DNA of 64,000 nucleotides from Oscheius tipulae (Eukaryota > Nematoda > Chromadorea > Rhabditida > Rhabditidae). The position numbers and the translations under genes are program-made. How positions within the stretch are numbered: the stretch's first letter is position 1; every line of letters begins with the position of its first letter. Below, piece after piece: positions 38,343 to 50,171 of this stretch. The stretch spans positions 5,332,001 through 5,396,000 of the forward strand of contig JASJZH010000005.1 of the NCBI GenBank assembly GCA_037178975.1, given 5' to 3'. Under the pieces are notes generated by a model, which saw only the letters and a program-made list of their open reading frames with translations, had not been told where the DNA came from and searched no databases.

Positions 38343-41300
38343 GTTGGTTTTTTGTTACTGTTCAAGGGGGCAATCATAACTTTTCCTTGTCCTCTCTCGC
38401 CTCTTGACAATGGTGAACAAGTTGAGAGGGCAAGAAACCAGCCTCTGCCTCAAAAGGAAAAGGAGGACAGGCTGTATATTGTGCCGTGTGAAGACATTAA
38501 ACAAACAGTCTTTCTCTCTGAATCAGCCGCATCAGCTTGACGTGAAAGGCGCGATGGTCTTGGGAAGAGTATTTGTCTTGAGGATTTTGTCCACCAGGAA
38601 GGGAATTGAGCCTGTATCTGTCTTTCAAAGGGACAATGAACATGTTGAGCCTTTCGGTCACTTTAGCTCCGTGAGAAATTTGGAATAGTACTCTCAACTT
38701 TCTATTTCGAAAGCATTTTCATCTCAATTCATCAGTCAACGGTTGTGTTACTGACATTTATGTCAAAAGATTTGTTATTGTCTCTTTTGTGTCTTTTCAG
38801 CCCTAGACATAAAATCAATCGTCCTCGAAGTAAACAGAGATTGACCGGAATATTTTCTGACTCACCTGTTAGGGCCCACACAAGAACACACTCCCTAAAG
38901 TTTTAATTCTGGGTCCCGGTTTCCGTTGTTGACCTTTCCAAGTGAGACACAAACATAAACACGGACACACACGCTCACGTAACCCGATCACATTTCCGCT
39001 TCAATCCACTTTTTTCGTTCGAAAGGGGGCCCGGAACCTCCTTTTCCTCTCCTCTCCTGCCTGACAGCCCTCTGAATGCGCGCCATTGTGCCGGCTGTTT
39101 ACCTACTCCGATCTGGAATTCGGCAATTCTTTTTGTTCCGATTTCACACACAGGCAGAGGAGAGCGGGCAGAAAGAAAAGGGTCTAGGGGGGTTAGCCGA
39201 TTGTTTCTCTCGCGCGCCATCTGCGTGCGTGAGCGCAACAACGCGTGTTTCGGTGAAGACAGAAGGGATTTGTACAAAAGTTTGTAGTTGCGAGATTCCC
39301 AGCTCTTGTCATACCCTCAAGACTGATTACTTTACAGCTAGGAAAGACTGGGAGAGACAAGTGAGTCCTTGTCTGAGTTCGTAACTGGTCAGCCTTTAGA
39401 TCACTAGAAAAACCAGTCAGACTTTCGAATCAGTTAACAAAGACGTTCAGTGTACTGAAAATCAGGTTTCCTTTTTTTTTTACAGAGATACTCAACTTGT
39501 CTAAAAATTTGCCTGCCAAACAGTACTCTGCAATTGAATCACTTGTTAGTAACAGTTTCTTTAGTAACACTTCTTAGAACGCTCCAAAGTTTCCAGACTC
39601 CATGTTTCCCTGATCTTCTTGTGCTCTCGATCTCACTAGAACAACGCCATTTTATATTTTCCTGCTCTAATCCCTGACCTCATCCCGTATTCTTCCCAGT
39701 TTTTATCAAAAAGACACTAAAAGTAGAAAGTGTGACAGTATCACAGCCCCTTGCCTCTTTTGACCATCTTTGTGTGAACAAACAGGGGGAACAATAGTAT
39801 GGAAATGGAAATGTGCGTGGTTGGTCTGAGGAGGACAATGCGCCTCCTTTATTCGGGCTGGCGGTCTTTTGAGAATGGTTGGCTGAGAAAAAAAGGGGAA
39901 AGTATGAAATGACTGTATAGTGCCGATCGACCTTTCGCAAGAGTATGACTCTTTGGGGGGGGGGACCAAAATAAGGGTTTTCTGTGAAAAGATTATTGTC
40001 TGCCCTTTACTGACCAGTAGGTCAAGTGGAATTAGGGCCGAACTTTTTGTCATTTGCTGTGTTACTAAGCGTACGAGCTGAGAGTTTGGAAAAAACTTTG
40101 AGACTTAGTATACTCGAAAATGTGTCATTTAATATACATTTTCAGGTTCTTCGAGAGCAATCTCTATTCTTCCCTTCAACGTGTCCAGTCCAACCCACAA
40201 GCAGATCTCTTCAATTCTCTCCTTCCCCCAAGCTTCTATGTGTTCTAAGTTCCGGTCACAGGTCTCCACTGCAATATATTTTCTCTTCCCCCCACCACAG
40301 ATAGCTCTTGTTACCTCCCCTTTAAACAATAAAGAAGATATCTCCGAAAAGCTGACATGGATCCAGTTCACACCCAGAGACTTGGCAAATACAGTCGCCT
40401 ATTGGCACACAGGGGGTGCAGCTGCCTCGTCCTCTTCTAGCCGCACCCTGACTGCTTGAAGATGAGACGGCTACCGACACTGGTAGATTGACCAGAGAGT
40501 GGACAAACTTTAGAATCGCGTACATAATAATAGTGAGAACGCCTCTTCATGGTTCACTCCCATCCGTACCATCTGTCCTCGAGTAACTCAATTTTCGGTC
40601 CAAGTCATGCTGACTCTTTGTCTCGCGTCTTGTGCCTCTGTCACAAACACATAATCCCCATTCAAAGGAAGCCAAGAAAGCGACCTATTGTGTGACGAAC
40701 AGTGGTACCAATTGGCCGAAAAGAAGGATATTAGTTGTTGTGGAAAACAAACTCGGTGTATGGGGGACAGGAAAAGAGGATAGCCGACTTCCTTTCCTTC
40801 GACAAAAGAAACCGCCAGTTACGCCATGTTGTCACATCGCCACAGGAAGTCAGGATTAGGAATGACCGAGTTAATCCAAGAGAACAGAAGCTTCGGACCG
40901 ACTACCTGTTCCGGGAGGGTCAACCTTTGTTGCAGATGGATTACGGTATCTCTTGTGATCTCAAGAGGCCACATTAGCCGAAGCAATGTGTACCCACACT
41001 CCCCGGTGGCTCTTCTTTGTTAATTGAACACGGGAGCCGCGATCAAGCTTGGATCCAAACAGAAGCCGGCTCGCTCTTTTCGGGTATCATTTCTAGGATC
41101 AAAGTTCTTAACGAAGAAGGAAGTATCCAAGAATCAGGGGAATGGCGCGCCGAAATACCACTGGTATATTGTCTTTGGAGGTGTGTTTCCTCCGTACTAT
41201 TGAAATATAGAGTGACCAGCTTAAGAAAGATTGGAGTCCTGTCTCCTATTTCAGCTGTTGCCACTCTAAAGTTCAGACTCTTCTGGACTCTAGAAGCTAT

Positions 41301-41980
41301 CCATAGAAGTCCTTCTCTACAATGTTGACTATTAGGAGCCGAACATAGCCCTGACCGCCTCTCTTTCTGTAGTTCTCAATCTGAATAGATCCTTTGATCT
41401 GCTACAGTATACTCGGGCGCCTCGAACTTCCTTTCCTGCCACCCTCACCCTTCGAGGAAGGCGTTCACGCGTGCTAATATCCATCAAATAGCGCGTTGTT
41501 GTCGCCTCAAAAGGTGCCCAGTCAGGCCGTGACAAAGTGCCTTAAAGCGTGAAGAGAGCCCGTTACAATAGTCGTAAGAGAGAGAAAGGCGGGAAAGTAG
41601 AGAAACTTGATTGACTGTCTCCAACCTTCCCACATTGTCTCGACGATGTCTTTCCCACAAGCGGATTGCCTTTCATCCAACACGGAGAGACAGTCAAAGG
41701 TCAGCCGCTCTCTAACGTCTCCGATTACCAATGTGATACAGTACAATTAGATACTGTTGGAACAATTGCGTTTTGACAGTGACAATGCGGAATGGCTGTA
41801 AGGTGGTTTCTTATTGTTCCGGAAAGCCAGAGAGATGCAATGGTTAGAGAGAGAGAGAAACAGGAATATCGAAGAAGTACAGGAACTGAAGCAATTGCAA
41901 CTGACTAACTCAATTGCTCCAGAGAGTCCTAACTTGTCTTGGAAAGTAATCTTGAGTTCCTCCTGTTCTGTTCTCGTCGA
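38343..41980. other. 3.6 kb gene-poor region downstream of SoxB1
   Basis: No supported gene. Features seen: a run of eleven G at about 39954-39964 and polypyrimidine blocks around 40190-40300. A minus-strand open frame at 40129-40371 has plausible composition but no start context, splice sites or family. The stretch may be Sox regulatory DNA. Confidence 0.45.
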
Positions 41981-43637
41981 TGTCCATCGACGATGCGGCT
42001 GGCAAGAAACTACAAGTGGCGATACCATCTACCATGGCCGTTCTGCCCAAGACTGTCTCAAAGGAGTCCAAGCGATCCCACAAGGAGAAGAAAAAGAGCT
42101 CAAGAAGATCGAGACGATCGTTCCATGGGCAGTCGAATGTCTTCAAGAGGGGCAGTGGCAGAGAGCCGAAGAGTTCAGGAAGACAGCCCCTGGTGGCAAG
42201 GAAAGAAGACGAGGGCTCGAGGAAGAAGATCGGGGAAAGGAGAAAAGACAGAAACGGGGCGAATCGACAAAGTAGTACTACAAGATCGAGATTGTGGCTG
42301 TTCACGTCAATGAGGTGAAGGTTGTTTATTATTTTTGGGGTACAATCCTCAATATTTTCTCTAAAACGAGCTTTGTACACTTTAATCAAGACTTGTAAGC
42401 CAATCCTCGGTCCAACACTCTTCCTTTATGTAGCACTTGGGAGAAAGTCAATGGACAGACATAAACTGGCACAGATAGACAAGCACAACTGATCATGGAC
42501 AGAATATGGAATAGTGTGAGTAGCGGATCACCTTGCTATCAATATGGGAGGGTTTACTGGAAAGATGAGCAATAAGCATCGGCAGGCGCTCTCTCCTCTT
42601 CTGCTACCTGACTGTCGATGATCAACTCATGACATCCCCCTGGAACTACTGCACGTCGAGGAAATTCTCGTCCAAGCCATTGGATGTCTGGCCAATGTTC
42701 ATTTTCAGGTAAGGTTTGTGTCATCCGTCCCCATAACATCTCGCCTCCAGGACCCTCAGCTCGACATCAAACTCGTCCACGGAAAGTACACAGTTCAGAA
42801 TCAGGACAGAAGACACCAGCCGGACGCTGCTTCTTCAAACAGCACACAATTCTAAAGGCAAATGGACGCGGTTTGATGCAGTTGACAGAGACCTAGGCTC
42901 GCGCGGAAATCAACTTCGCTCACGGAACTATCAAAGGAAGTTTCCTGAACGAGAGACCACTGGCCCTGAGGAGCATACGAGTTTAGTAGCCGATCGCAAT
43001 ATTCAGGTACGTCTGCTTCCATTTTTAGTTCTTCCGCTTTCTTGCTCTTTATGCCATACTCTGCTCTATCTATTACCCCTAGATCAGATCTTATGACTTG
43101 ATGGAATCACATATTGGTTATCGAACAAAGATTTGAACTTGGCATCGTTCCAGGTCGACTGCTACGAGTACATCACAACGCGTGTGAGATCGGTGCCCGA
43201 GAGGCTGCTCGCAGTGAGCATTGGAAGAGCCTGAAAGTGATGGTGAATTCTGGCAGTCGATCAAATCCAGACGAAAAAGGGTTCCCACTAATCGTTGGAC
43301 AAGTCGAAGGAGAACAGCAAGAGGAAGACGATCTCGTCCTGTAGCAGTAAGCTCTCCAAGGCGGACAGAAAAGAGAATTTTTCTGTACGGACAGAAGGAC
43401 GTGGAGCAACTGCAGAAGGTCACAGCCAAGTCCGGAATTATCGGCTTCATCAAGAATTACCTCCAGAAAAAGGGATATCAGAATCGCATCACATTCAATA
43501 AACCCCGAAGAGTGCAAAATTGTATTGTTTGGCCTAAAAAGAGGAAAAACACGGCATTAGACATCGCCTTTCCGACCACGGAAGCGGGAACGCATATCTA
43601 CCATACTTTTCTTGCAGTCGGTGAAATTTTGGAGTAG
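41981..43637 (+). CDS. Unassigned multi-exon basic protein
   Basis: The best-supported part is the 3' end: exon 43154-43213 (VDCYEYITTRVRSVPERLLA) joins in phase across a 43-base intron to 43257-43637 (SIKSRRKRVPTNRWTSRR, then IFLYGQKDVEQLQKVTAKSG and LQKKGYQNRITFNKPRRV). Upstream blocks are protein-like but their joins are not settled. They include ATG 41981 with a Lys/Arg/Ser-rich frame (SKESKRSHKEKKKSSRRSRR); YYKIEIVAVHVNE (about 42274-42312); LELLHVEEILVQAIG with NVHFQ ending at a donor near 42711; and INFAHGTIKGSFLNERPLAL (about 42909-42968). The basic composition suggests a nuclear protein. SRRKRVPTNRW weakly recalls the CENP-C-type motif, but I would not assign it. Its last about 80 coding bases overlap COA5 on the other strand. 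Confidence 0.45.
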
Positions 43638-43880
43638 ACTGAAGCAGCGATCAGGAACCGAGCCGTCGTGTGTGTCTATGCAATCTTTGGCTGATCTGGA
43701 AACAGGGAACATGGTGAAAAAAGTGAAAAAGACCCACTTGGCATGTTTTTGAACGCAGTCCGACTGTTTGAGACACTTTTTCAACGCTTGTCGTAGTCGA
43801 TCGCACGCGATCCCGGTCGAAGCCATCTCGTTGACCTCGTCATCGTCGTAAGTTTGAACCGCAGAGTGAGGGGTGGCCAT
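43557..43880 (-). CDS. COA5: Cytochrome c oxidase assembly factor 5 (Pet191)
   Basis: Small twin-Cys protein of the mitochondrial intermembrane space needed for complex IV assembly. Exons 43880-43738 and 43695-43557 join across a 42-base intron to 93 aa. Landmarks are ACDRLRQALKKCLKQSDCVQ, then after the intron SAKDCIDTHDGSVPDRCFSL, FTDCKKSMVDMRSRFRGRKG. The family end block (DxRxRFRGRKG) and the CX-type cysteines are kept. The N-terminal extension (MATPHSAVQTYDDDEVNEM) is longer than in human COA5. SERINC lies divergently 620 bp away. Confidence 0.93.
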   Translation of the reverse strand: MATPHSAVQTYDDDEVNEMASTGIACDRLRQALKKCLKQSDCVQKHAKWVFFTFFTMFPVSRSAKDCIDTHDGSVPDRCFSLLQNFTDCKKSMVDMRSRFRGRKGDV

Positions 43881-44500
43881 TTTCTGGAGCTGGAAACAAT
43901 ATGTAACACAGGAAAAAATCAGGGAGTAAGAGCAAGACGTGTAATATATTTGTATTTTCTTGTATTTGTTCTTATATTTTTTTCACTTTGCTCTTCACAA
44001 AAAGAGACTACTAGCCTAATAGGAGAAGTAAAACAATAAAAAAATAAGTAAAGCTTGGAGGCTTGGAATGCATGAAAGTATACGCACTTGCGTATTTCTA
44101 TTTTACCGGTAAATAGAATTACGGTAATCATATGCATTTTGTTTTCTTCTCTCGTCCTTTATCTCATCTCCAGTTTTGTTGTCTTACCAAGCAGTTTTCT
44201 GCCTGAAACATTCGAGAAAATATCATTACAGCAGTGAGACCAGTTCTGGGCAGCTTTTCCGTCTCTGTGGCATCGATTTGCGCCCGAACGCTGCCCGGAC
44301 CGCGTGATTCACCTCCATGCTAATCTTTGTCGGGGTTTCTCTACAGTTCTTTCTAGAAAACATCATGTCCGATAAAAATTAGACAACTGCTCCACATCTT
44401 CGGTCCCAAAGATCATCGTGATCACATTTCTTATCTTTTCCTCTCTCTCCGTGGCCGTACCTATGATCTTTCAGGAAAACGACTAGGAAATTGCTCTAAC
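43881..44500. promoter_or_regulatory. Divergent promoter region between COA5 and SERINC
   Basis: The shared upstream region of two divergent genes contains two neighbouring palindromes: ATACGCACTTGCGTAT (about 44080-44095) and CTATTTTACCGGTAAATAG (about 44098-44116). These are candidate factor sites. CTTTCAG at about 44468-44474 is a likely trans-splice acceptor for SERINC. Confidence 0.45.
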
Positions 44501-46199
44501 ATGGGAGCAATACTGACTGCACCGTTCTGCGCTGCACAGGTGAACAGTTACACCCCTTTTTTCTATCTGAAGATGCAATTTTCAGGCAGCGTGTTGCGTG
44601 GGCACCTCGGCCTGCTCACTGTGCTGTGCAGCATGTCCAACCACCAAAAATTCGACTACAACGCGTATTATGTACGCCATTATGATGTTAGTTGGGACGG
44701 TGATAGCCTGCATCATGCTGGCTCCTGGATTTCAGGCCATGTTAGTCGATGTAAGAGCTCTTCAAATGGGATCAAAATTTATTTTAGGACCATTGGTTCT
44801 GCAAAGGATTGAGCCAATACGCCGGGGTTCAATGTGAACGAGCTGTCGGATTTCAGGCCGTGTATAGGTTAGCCTCATTCTTTACCTCAGCTCCGACAGA
44901 AACCGCAGTTTGCAAACAACGTAACTTAAGTCAAATTTTGCAGATTATGTGCAGGAATGGCGACCTTCTTCTTTATCATGGCCCTAATGATGATTGGCGT
45001 CAGTTCTTCGAAGGACTTTCGCTCCTCCATACAGAACGGGCTCTGGCTATGGAAGTACATCGCACTCGGTCTCCTCATTTTTGGCTTCTTCAACATCCGC
45101 AGCCAGAATCTCTCGTCGCCGCTGATGTGGATCGGAATGATCGGTGGCTTTCTCTTCATCCTCATACAACTGATCCTCATCGTCGACTTTGCTCATGGAC
45201 TGGCCGAAAAATGGGTTGATACCTACGAGGAAGAGGAATCACGTTGCTGCTTCGCGGGTCTGCTCGGCTTCTCCTTCGGCGGATTTGCTCTGGCTGTGGC
45301 GGGAACCGTTCTCATGTTCGTCTTTTACACCCAGGTTTGTTAACTATTTCCTTCTTAACCAATACATACCACAAATTACCTCTAAACTATGAAAAGTTTG
45401 TAGGGCGAAACCTGCGGTCTGCCCAAGTTCTTCATCTCCTTCAATCTGCTGCTGTGTGTCGGTGTCAGTATCCTCTCGATCACTCCGTGGGTCCAGGAAC
45501 GAATGCCACGGTCAGGTCTGCTTCAGTCCTCTTTCATCTCCATATACGTCATGTATCTCACCTGGGCCGCCCTGATCAACAATCCGAACAAGGAGTGCAA
45601 TCCCTCCCTAATTACCATAATAACCAATACAACTCACCCTGGAAAAGAAGGAGACAAAGTAGTTTCCAACATTCTCTCAGAAATTTACACCATTTTTAGA
45701 CCTACGGAACACCAATGCCAGTCCAGGCAGTCATTTCTCTGATCCTCTGGTTTGCCTGTGTTCTATACGCTTCGATCCGCAACTCGTCTAACACTTCGCT
45801 CGGAAAAATCACCGGAGGAGACGAGAATGCGCAGAATCAAGTCGAGGCAGTCAATTTGGATGGTGGAGACGAGGAAGAGGCCGGCACAAGACGCATCTAC
45901 GACAACGAGACTGACGGAGTCGCCTACAGCTACTCCTTCTTCCACTTCATGTTCGGACTCGCCTCGCTCTATGTCATGATGACTCTCACCAGCTGGTACA
46001 AGTGAGTTTGCTTTTTTTTTTTTGATTTTCTGACTGTCGGCTGTGACATTAAACCATTTACAGACCCGACAACGATCTGACTCATCTGAACAGCAATATG
46101 GCCTCGGTTTGGGTCAAGATCGTCAGCTCCTGGCTCTGTATTGGCCTCTACGGCTGGACTCTCGTCGCTCCAGCCCTCTTTCCCGACCGTGACTTCTAA
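44501..46199 (+). CDS. SERINC family multi-pass membrane protein
   Basis: By family, a lipid-scrambling membrane protein linked to serine incorporation into phospholipids. The start [20 protein letters not shown] with the Cys-rich [18 protein letters not shown] is the typical SERINC N-terminus. About ten hydrophobic segments follow, including [69 protein letters not shown] and [21 protein letters not shown] loop rich in Asp/Glu ([20 protein letters not shown]) precedes the conserved [20 protein letters not shown] and [11 protein letters not shown]. Seven or so exons. The join around 45660-45707 (before YGTPMPVQ) is less certain. The stop at 46197-46199 is followed by a short gap to the convergent septin gene. 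Confidence 0.95.
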
Positions 46200-46625
46200 A
46201 ATGAGCCCCTTTTCTATTTCCCACTGTAAATAGTGCTTTTTTTGATACCCTGCTCAGCGTCGTGTAAAAGATCTCACACCGGTGTCTGGGTTCTTTCCTC
46301 CTAGTCGAAGTATAAAAAGTTGTGTGTATAAAACTGACTACGAAGGACTCGTCTTCATCAGATTTAGAGGGGGATACAAGGGGATCAAATTGGGCAGATT
46401 ATCAGGTTAATAGTGCGCTGAATATACAGGGAGCATTTTGGGTAACTAGGGTGGGGGGTTGTTCCGGATCACGGTAGTCAAAGAATAGGCGAATAGTACA
46501 ATAAGATCAGTAGTAACTAGAGAGAAAGAGATTTTGGGAAAGATTAAGGAGTTGCTGACACGGGAACTAGAATCGGCCTAATCAGCACTCCGACCGGACG
46601 CTCGAATTATAGGGCAATGGGCAGA
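46200..46625. other. Convergent 3' regions of SERINC and septin genes
   Basis: No gene supported. A G-rich run (GGTGGGGGG at about 46451-46459) and TATAAAAAG near 46311 are the only notable strings. Confidence 0.5.
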
Positions 46626-48458
46626 CTATTTTCTTCCAAACTTCTTCGACAATTTTGCGGCAACACGGGTCTTCTCCTCGGTAAGGGCGTGAATATCGGC
46701 TTCTAGACGATCCAGCTCGGCTTTGGCGTCGTCTTCGATCTTGCGGCCACGGGCACTTAGCTGAAACATGTGATGTTTTATATTTTCAACCAAATTCAAA
46801 ATACTTCCACACAATAATAGAAAAGAACTCACAGCCTCTTCGCGTTCTCGCAGCTCTCCCTCCTTCTTGTCAAGTTTCGCCTGGAAGTCCTCTCGGAGCT
46901 GCAGTTCACGACGGGCCAGCTCTTCATTGTATTCCTTCTCCTTCCTCTTGAAGGCTTCGATCATCTTCGGTCCGGAGTTTCCGTCTCCGCCCATGTGCAT
47001 AGCTCGAAGTCTGTCACGGCGATAATTCTCGTAGAGGACTTTGTGAGTACGCTCGCGCATCGCGTCCACGTTCGTACGAAGGAGAGCTTCCCTGAGCTTG
47101 ACAAAGTCGCAATGTGCCTCGTTCTCAACTGCAATCAGATTAAATCGAAAGAATGAATGGCAAAAAAACCTTCTACGACTCCCCAAGCATACTTTCGGAC
47201 ACGAATTTTGATGCCCTTCTCGTTGGTAATGAAGTCGTTACTGCCACAAACTGCGAATGGTACCGTGTTGTTCATCTCGGCGTTAGTCTGTGCCAACTGA
47301 AAGTGAATAAATGGGCAAAGGGAAGAGAACTTACTGTTTCGTCGTCGGTCGGAAACTGATAGATTTCAATTTTTTGGCTGCGCAGGTCCTGCATGACCTT
47401 CTGTTTTATTCTGTTGAGCTCATCCCGCGACGTCGTGTCAGCTTTCGCGATCACCGGGATCACATTGACGCGCTTGGAGAGCTCGCGCAGCGTCACCAAG
47501 TCGAGAGCTTTGAGCCTGAAACTGTTTTATGGAGGGAATTGCACGGAATTTCTGGAGAAATATTGGAAAGTCAGCGTCCGTTTTGGGGGGACACTGACCA
47601 TAAACTAAGTGACAAGCAATAAACGACCAGGAGGGGTCCTCTCTGACCCGTCGCGAACTTCTCTAGATGGTCATTGGATAGCGGGACGGATAAACATCAA
47701 GATGACCGAGAAAGGCGCGCGCGAATCTCTTTTTGGAACATGGTCTGACCCCGAAAATGGATAAGACTACACGTGTTCCGTCGCGGGAGTTAATGGGTAG
47801 CGATTAGCATAAGACAGCTGGAGTAAATTGATCTCCAAAAAAAAGACAGGAAACGTACCCATGACCAGTCGGCGATATGAAGTAGAGACAGGCGTGAACC
47901 CGAGAATCCTTGTGGAACTTCAGGTCGCGACGTATCTGTTAAACGCTCATAATACATGTTCAATGAAGAAAATACCTTGAGCTCCTCCTGGAGATACTTC
48001 TCGAACTGTTTGTCCAAATACTGAGCTATGACTTTAGCGCTGTTATCCTTGTCGAGCTGATCGCCGAAGCCAGCGGTCTCCACGAGACACAGTCTGACCT
48101 TCGTGCCGCCTTCTGCCACATCGTAGCCCTTCTCCCGCAGCTCGACCGTCTTCAACTCGTGTGTGCAGGGCTCAAAGTCGAGTTTCATGTTGAAGAGCGA
48201 CTCTATGAGCGTCGATTTGCCTGTGCCCGTCTCTCCGACGCACATCAGGTTGAATTGGAAGCTGAAAAATCGTTTAGAGAAAAGATTCTGCGATTACCCG
48301 GTTTCGATGCTCTTCTTGACCACCTGGTGGGGCAGAGAGTCGAATCCCACGTGTCCATTGAGTTCAACCGTGCGTCCGAAGTCGACTTTGGGCTTGGGTT
48401 GGTGAGATGGGGCCGGCGGAGGGGCAGCTGTCGGCTTAGGGCGGATATCGTCGACCAT
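46626..48458 (-). CDS. Septin GTPase
   Basis: Filament-forming GTP-binding cytoskeletal protein. Start chosen at MVDDIRPKPTAAPPPAPSHQ (48458), after the acceptor CTTCAG; the frame is open a little further upstream (KFVFPRSFQAKKKE), so a longer form is possible. Then HVGFDSLPHQVVKKSIE and the G domain with P-loop GETGTGKST, VETAGFGD (switch II), AKAD for guanine specificity and the septin element around NEKGIKIRVRKYAWGVVE. The last third is a coiled coil (MIEAFKRKEKEYNEELARRE) ending KKFGRK. C. elegans has two septins, UNC-59 and UNC-61; I cannot choose. One intron, about 47524-47860, is much longer than its neighbours. Confidence 0.94.
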
Positions 48459-49127
48459 TTCTTTCTTTTTGGCTTGGAACGACCTAGGGAATACGAATTT
48501 CTGAAGAAAACGATCAAGAACACTTGAAGATGGGCTGGTAGCTGGACATGGTGATGAGACAAAGAAGAGAGAAGGAATGATGGTGCCAGCTGCGCAGCGG
48601 GTAGCAGAAAAAATGGGAATTTGCGGACATAGGGTAGAAGGAACACAGACAGTTCATAAAATATAGGCCACAGGGGAAACGAAAATTTGATATTAAAAAC
48701 AATGAGCGAACATTCTATTTGAAAGACGATATAAACCTCAAAATAGGGCCATTAATCTGCAAATTAGAAGGGTTTCGAATTATGATCACGATGCCCTGTG
48801 AATGATCTATTTTTAGTCATGAATAACTGGAATTAGTGGCGCAGAATCGATAAAATAAGGTCGTCTTGCTAGAAGAAGCTTGAAGAATGGAGATCTAGAA
48901 AAATTCAAAAAATTGAAGCTTCGCGGCTTCTGCCAGATGCAGTTGGCGCGCAATTACGGCGGGAACAGGGCAACATTTGAGCACATGTCAACTCTTCCAT
49001 TTTCCACTCCCTCGTCTTTTCTATGTACTTTTCTTCTCAAACGCAGTAAAATTTTTCTTTTTTCCACTTCTTCTTGCCTTTTCTATGTACTTTCCTTCTC
49101 CAACAGAATGACAAGAAGATTGTTTAG
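48459..49127. promoter_or_regulatory. Divergent upstream region of septin and FUN14 genes
   Basis: Divergent promoter region. A block TTTTCTATGTACTTTTCTTCTC (about 49017-49038) is repeated at about 49078-49099 as TTTTCTATGTACTTTCCTTCTC, a direct repeat of roughly 22 bases spaced about 61 bases apart. TGTTTAG at 49121-49127 sits right before the FUN14 ATG and is a probable trans-splice acceptor. Confidence 0.45.
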
Positions 49128-49886
49128 ATGGCCGCCCAGGGCGCAGGTACGCTCCAAGAGCTCGTCGACCAGGCGTCTGAAGTCTTTCGCCAAGCTGCTG
49201 GAGCAGATCTTCCAAGAAGACGCAATATTGGTGACAAAGTAGTCGACTACTTGGCTCTACTCCACAAACGACCCGTTCCGCAGCAGATAGGGATTGGAGG
49301 TGGAGCAGGACTGTAGGTTTTAGTCAGTTATTCTTTTTCTTCAATCTGTTTGTTCAGTGTTTTTACTAAAGTACTAACTTTTGATCTTTTCGCAAAAAAC
49401 TCAGTGGGAAAAACCTGAAAACATTCTGAGAAGCTTAGGAAATTTGGTGTTTTCCTATGTGGTTGTCGCCATAAATATCAGTTATTCGACAACCAACACT
49501 AATTATCAGCGTTACCGGCTATCTGTTCACGCGTGGAAGTAAAGCGACTGCTGCTGTTCTCGGTGTTTCTCTTCTCGCCTTCCAGGTAAGGCGTTCTTTT
49601 TCAAATCAGGCGTCTACTTTCAGTTTGCCAGCTACAAAGGCTACGTCCAGGTCAATCATGATAGCATCAAAAACGACATCCGACAATTTGCTCAGGGAAT
49701 TGAGCGACAGCTGGGTGGAAGAAAAGTCCGAGTCAACAAAGATTTGGTCAGTTTCTTTTCTTACTGTAGATAAAATAATATTCCTCTAAATGTTGTGATT
49801 TCCAGATAGCTGACTACCTGATGGACAACATTTACCTGATTGGCGGTTTCTCAGCCGGTTGGCTGCTCGGCTTCAGTCTCGCCTAA
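49128..49886 (+). CDS. FUN14 domain-containing mitochondrial protein
   Basis: FUNDC-type mitochondrial outer-membrane protein; relatives act in mitophagy. The N-terminal cytosolic part (MAAQGAGTLQELVDQASEVF, about 55 residues) contains DYLALL, which fits a Y-x-x-L pattern of LC3-interacting motifs, but this is only a candidate. The FUN14 domain has QQIGIGGGAGLVTGYLFTRG, AVLGVSLLAFQFASYKGYVQ and the final YLIGGFSAGWLLGFSLA. About three hydrophobic segments. Four exons; intron 1 is about 190 bp, the rest short. DHRS7B starts 285 bp downstream on the same strand. Confidence 0.93.
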
Positions 49887-50171
49887 ACATTTTTCAATAC
49901 TAATTTTGTCGTTTCCCAAAGATTGTGTTGTGATACTCATATAAATTCGTTTGAATCTTGATTTTGTAAGCATTCCGCTATCTTCGATTTAGCCTCGCTT
50001 ACCTATCAGCTCGTTCACGTGGTGTGGGGTGTCCCGCCAAGTCCAACGAACACACCCGTCTCTCCTATCTTTTCTCCGCTCTTTCTGCTTGTTTTCTTCA
50101 GTTTAAATCAATTGAAAAGAGTCGAGAAAATAGCATTTTGCCAATTTGTTGAGAGTGATCCTATTTTCAGA

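Noticed and set aside
40129-40371. Minus-strand frame with balanced composition (GKRKYIAVETCDRNLEHIEA)
   Set aside because: No start context, no partner exons, and it is the complement of pyrimidine-rich DNA.
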